In this document: in pieces, positions 62,153 through 64,000 of the stretch
How positions within the stretch are numbered: position 1 is the stretch's first letter
Layout of the letters: every line of letters starts with the position of its first letter
Source of the DNA: Pseudaminobacter soli (ex Li et al. 2025)
GTDB taxonomy: Bacteria > Pseudomonadota > Alphaproteobacteria > Rhizobiales > Rhizobiaceae
Assembly (NCBI RefSeq): GCF_003012705.1
Contig: NZ_PXYL01000006.1
Location: 287,248 to 351,247 of the forward strand
Length of the DNA stretch: 64,000 nt
Direction: 5' to 3'
Notes under the pieces: generated by a model
Seen by the model: only the letters and a program-made list of their open reading frames with translations
Database searches by the model: none
Told to the model about the DNA's origin: nothing
Position numbers and translations under genes: made by a program

Positions 62153-63195
62153 TGAGGCTTGCCGCCCGCAGGACCAACCTCCCGAAGTATGGAGTTGAAA
62201 GTGGAGAAGTCGATGCGTTTCCCTGAACCCGGATCGATAACCACTACATTGCGATGCTGACAGAACTTGTCTTCAAAAGAATTGGCGTCGGTATCCGAAT
62301 AGGCGAAAATTATGAGTTGAGCTGTCGGATTGCGCAGGGCCCGTTTGGTTATATCCAGAATATGCTCGTCCCCGAAAGAAAATCCGAAGCATATAAGAAG
62401 CGAGTTGTCCTTCTCCATGGAATTGGAAAACAATCTCAGCAGATCGAAATAGACCCGCTCCATCAAGGTCGACTCGAATTTCCGTATATTGGGCAAGATC
62501 ACAGCGCGTTTTGCCAACGCCTTCGAAACTTCACCTGGGTTGTTTTTTTGTACGTGTCCGGACAAGGCAAAGTTATCGTCGTTGAAGCGAATTTCCTTGT
62601 CATTGTATCGCGTCCAACTCAGTGAACCGTGGACCTTGATCAGATTGAGAATGGGAAGTTCGGCCAACCGATCATTCGAGATGCCAGATCGGTATGTGCG
62701 GTCGAAGTACTTCTCGGCGGCGAACACGTACCGACTGTCCACTGCCGAGGTTCGGTCAAATCCATCGTTCATAGTCACTCTTGGAAGCTTGGAGGCCGCC
62801 TTTTCGAAGAACAGATCATAATTTGTGGTGAACAAGTTAGCCTGCCGAGGCAGCAGTATGTTCTTTCTCTCGAAGAGTATCCCATCCAATATTGAAAGAA
62901 AGTCGACGTAGTTGTCGAGTGTCCTCTTTACCGAAGGTTCATCAACTTCGATTAAAAGATCAACACTTGCTTCCGCGAGTTCCTCTATGAATTCGAAGGC
63001 CATCAAATTGGCATCGGCTGTGTTGCCGCCGATGAGAAGGCTATTTATCTCAGCTTCGATGTTCCCCGCCACCTTGATTGCTGGCATTGAAGCACCAGAA
63101 CCGAATAAAAAGTTCAGATTGCCGGACTGAATATACGATTCAGTCAACTTTCGAACCTCTTCCGGATGATCAGAAAGAATCAGTTTTCTCGCCAT
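62149..63195 (-). CDS. sir2: SIR2-family NADase of a SIR2-HerA defence system
   Basis: A 348-aa SIR2-domain protein. NAD-site motifs are present: FGSGAS (31-36), FTTNYD (122-127, with the catalytic Asn) and KVHGS (187-191, with the catalytic His), then CFGFSFGDEH (269-278). It is the first gene of a two-gene operon with herA. The domain hydrolyses NAD in related defence systems; the role here is inferred from the paired arrangement. Composition is AT-richer than the housekeeping half of the window. Confidence 0.9.
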   Translation of the reverse strand: MARKLILSDHPEEVRKLTESYIQSGNLNFLFGSGASMPAIKVAGNIEAEINSLLIGGNTADANLMAFEFIEELAEASVDLLIEVDEPSVKRTLDNYVDFLSILDGILFERKNILLPRQANLFTTNYDLFFEKAASKLPRVTMNDGFDRTSAVDSRYVFAAEKYFDRTYRSGISNDRLAELPILNLIKVHGSLSWTRYNDKEIRFNDDNFALSGHVQKNNPGEVSKALAKRAVILPNIRKFESTLMERVYFDLLRLFSNSMEKDNSLLICFGFSFGDEHILDITKRALRNPTAQLIIFAYSDTDANSFEDKFCQHRNVVVIDPGSGKRIDFSTFNSILREVGPAGGKPQ

Positions 63196-63525
63196 GCGTG
63201 TACTAAAGCTTAGTAGTACCCCGCTAGCAATATTTGAGGTATGGCCGACGGAACGTCAGGGGTGAACCAAGGAGCGCGGACACAAATCTTTGGAGCGAAC
63301 CCAGTGCTCTGACTACTTTGGAATCAAAGATGGAAAATTCAAATCCGGCGTAATGCCCCGATCACGGCACGCAGGAACAAATCAGCCAGCGACAACTGCC
63401 GATTACCGTGGCCTTGAAACGCAGAGTTACGCTCGCCATCGTCGACGTCCCAAAGCCTGAGCTGGAAGGGTTTCATTGGAAATTAAGAACTTCTCAATAG
63501 CCCAGCACGAGTTTGCGGAGGCAAC
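63196..63525. other. Gap upstream of the SIR2-HerA operon
   Basis: No gene seen in 63196-63525. The region contains the divergent promoters of the SIR2 operon and of the gene at 63526; no clear operator repeat was identified. Confidence 0.45.
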
Positions 63526-63918
63526 ATGGCAAATATCGTAATAGACCTTTCTAGACTCCGACGTGTCGTTATCCGGCCAGTGGTGGATGACGAGGTATTT
63601 GCCGACGCACCCCACTTTGCGGGGCCGACCGAGAATCATTATTGGCTCCGCACGCCTTATGGAAACCTGCTCTACGCGACCGGCCCAGAGCAGCTCGGCG
63701 CACTTCTGGCCATGATTGGCGCAATTGAATTCGAACTTAATGTCGAGCTTCGGACGCTGCTAAATTCGATATTCCGTTTTGATATTGATGGGCGCACGAT
63801 CGAAATAGAATTCGATGCAGTCTTCAGGGCAGGGTCAGTCTCAGATCAAAATGGACAACTCTTGGGCCGGTTTTGGCCTGCCCCTATGAGGTGGTCCGGT
63901 TTCAGTCTTAATGCATGA
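63526..63918 (+). CDS. Hypothetical protein, 130 aa
   Basis: A soluble protein with no recognised domain. It contains LSRLRRVVIRPVVDDEVFAD, HYWLRTPYGNLLYATG, and FRFDIDGRTIEIEFDAVFRA, a beta-rich pattern. GGAGG lies ten bases before the ATG. It is divergent from the SIR2-HerA operon. Only 82 bp follow it in the window, with nothing to call. Confidence 0.5.
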   Translation: MANIVIDLSRLRRVVIRPVVDDEVFADAPHFAGPTENHYWLRTPYGNLLYATGPEQLGALLAMIGAIEFELNVELRTLLNSIFRFDIDGRTIEIEFDAVFRAGSVSDQNGQLLGRFWPAPMRWSGFSLNA

Positions 63919-64000
63919 TGGGCTTATCGGCCAGCGGCAGAGCCGATGATGGTGCCGCTTTGCCGGGTTTCGACGGCCATATGAGGGCCTCCGGCGCCGG

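Overview
The window reads as chromosomal DNA of a Rhizobiales alphaproteobacterium, most likely Mesorhizobium or a close Phyllobacteriaceae relative. The basis is high GC coding DNA, a rhamnose locus laid out like that of Rhizobium leguminosarum (rhaR-rhaS-rhaT divergent from rhaD-rhaI), the core run murA / DUF2948 / hisD / UPF0262 / low-molecular-weight phosphatase / infA / maf / yacG, and DUF982 and MucR proteins. The genus is an inference from gene content; no alignment was run.

Left part (1-33336), stable chromosome. 1-6787: L-rhamnose uptake and catabolism, with a large inverted repeat between rhaR and rhaD as the likely operator. 6818-12371: a glucoamylase-family (GH144-like) protein, transketolase, a short-form 6-phosphogluconate dehydrogenase and a HAD hydrolase; a perfect 30-bp palindrome lies where gnd and the HAD gene converge. 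12461-17654: a self-contained energised uptake system (tonB, exbD, exbB, a small secreted protein and a TonB-dependent receptor with a long proline-rich extension). 17925-23074: a glycine-zipper lipoprotein, a DUF1254 protein, a small secreted protein, a membrane-anchored metallophosphoesterase and an HdeD-like protein. 23184-25901: an ECF sigma / anti-sigma pair in an operon with a cupredoxin and a Tat-type metallophosphoesterase. 26258-33101: a DUF982 protein, tRNA-Phe, and the murA-to-yacG housekeeping run on the minus strand.

Right part (33337-64000), accessory DNA beginning directly after tRNA-Thr. It is a patchwork: a soluble FtsH-like AAA+/M41 protease paired with a degenerate TnsA-like protein; a secreted ClpP-fold protein; a hydrolase / ArsR divergent pair with a clear dyad operator; a NUDIX protein; a frameshifted secreted protein; phosphoesterase and phosphotransferase genes; an MNT-HEPN pair with three upstream direct repeats; MucR; an AraC regulator; a second DUF1254 gene, an AI-2E family permease and an arylsulfatase; a PIN toxin with a divergent Phd-like antitoxin; and a defence cluster with an AIPR protein and a SIR2-HerA operon. 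Relics of IS110 and IS5 transposases and of an HlyD-type adaptor lie between these genes, and several non-coding gaps are long, as expected of repeatedly rearranged island DNA. No integrase, second attachment site or CRISPR array was found in the window.

The best candidates for something undescribed are the TnsA-like / AAA-M41 pair (34813-37428), the MNT-HEPN module with its repeat operator (43418-44556), and the AIPR / phosphoesterase / SIR2-HerA cluster (57168-63195). SIR2-HerA itself is a known anti-phage system.
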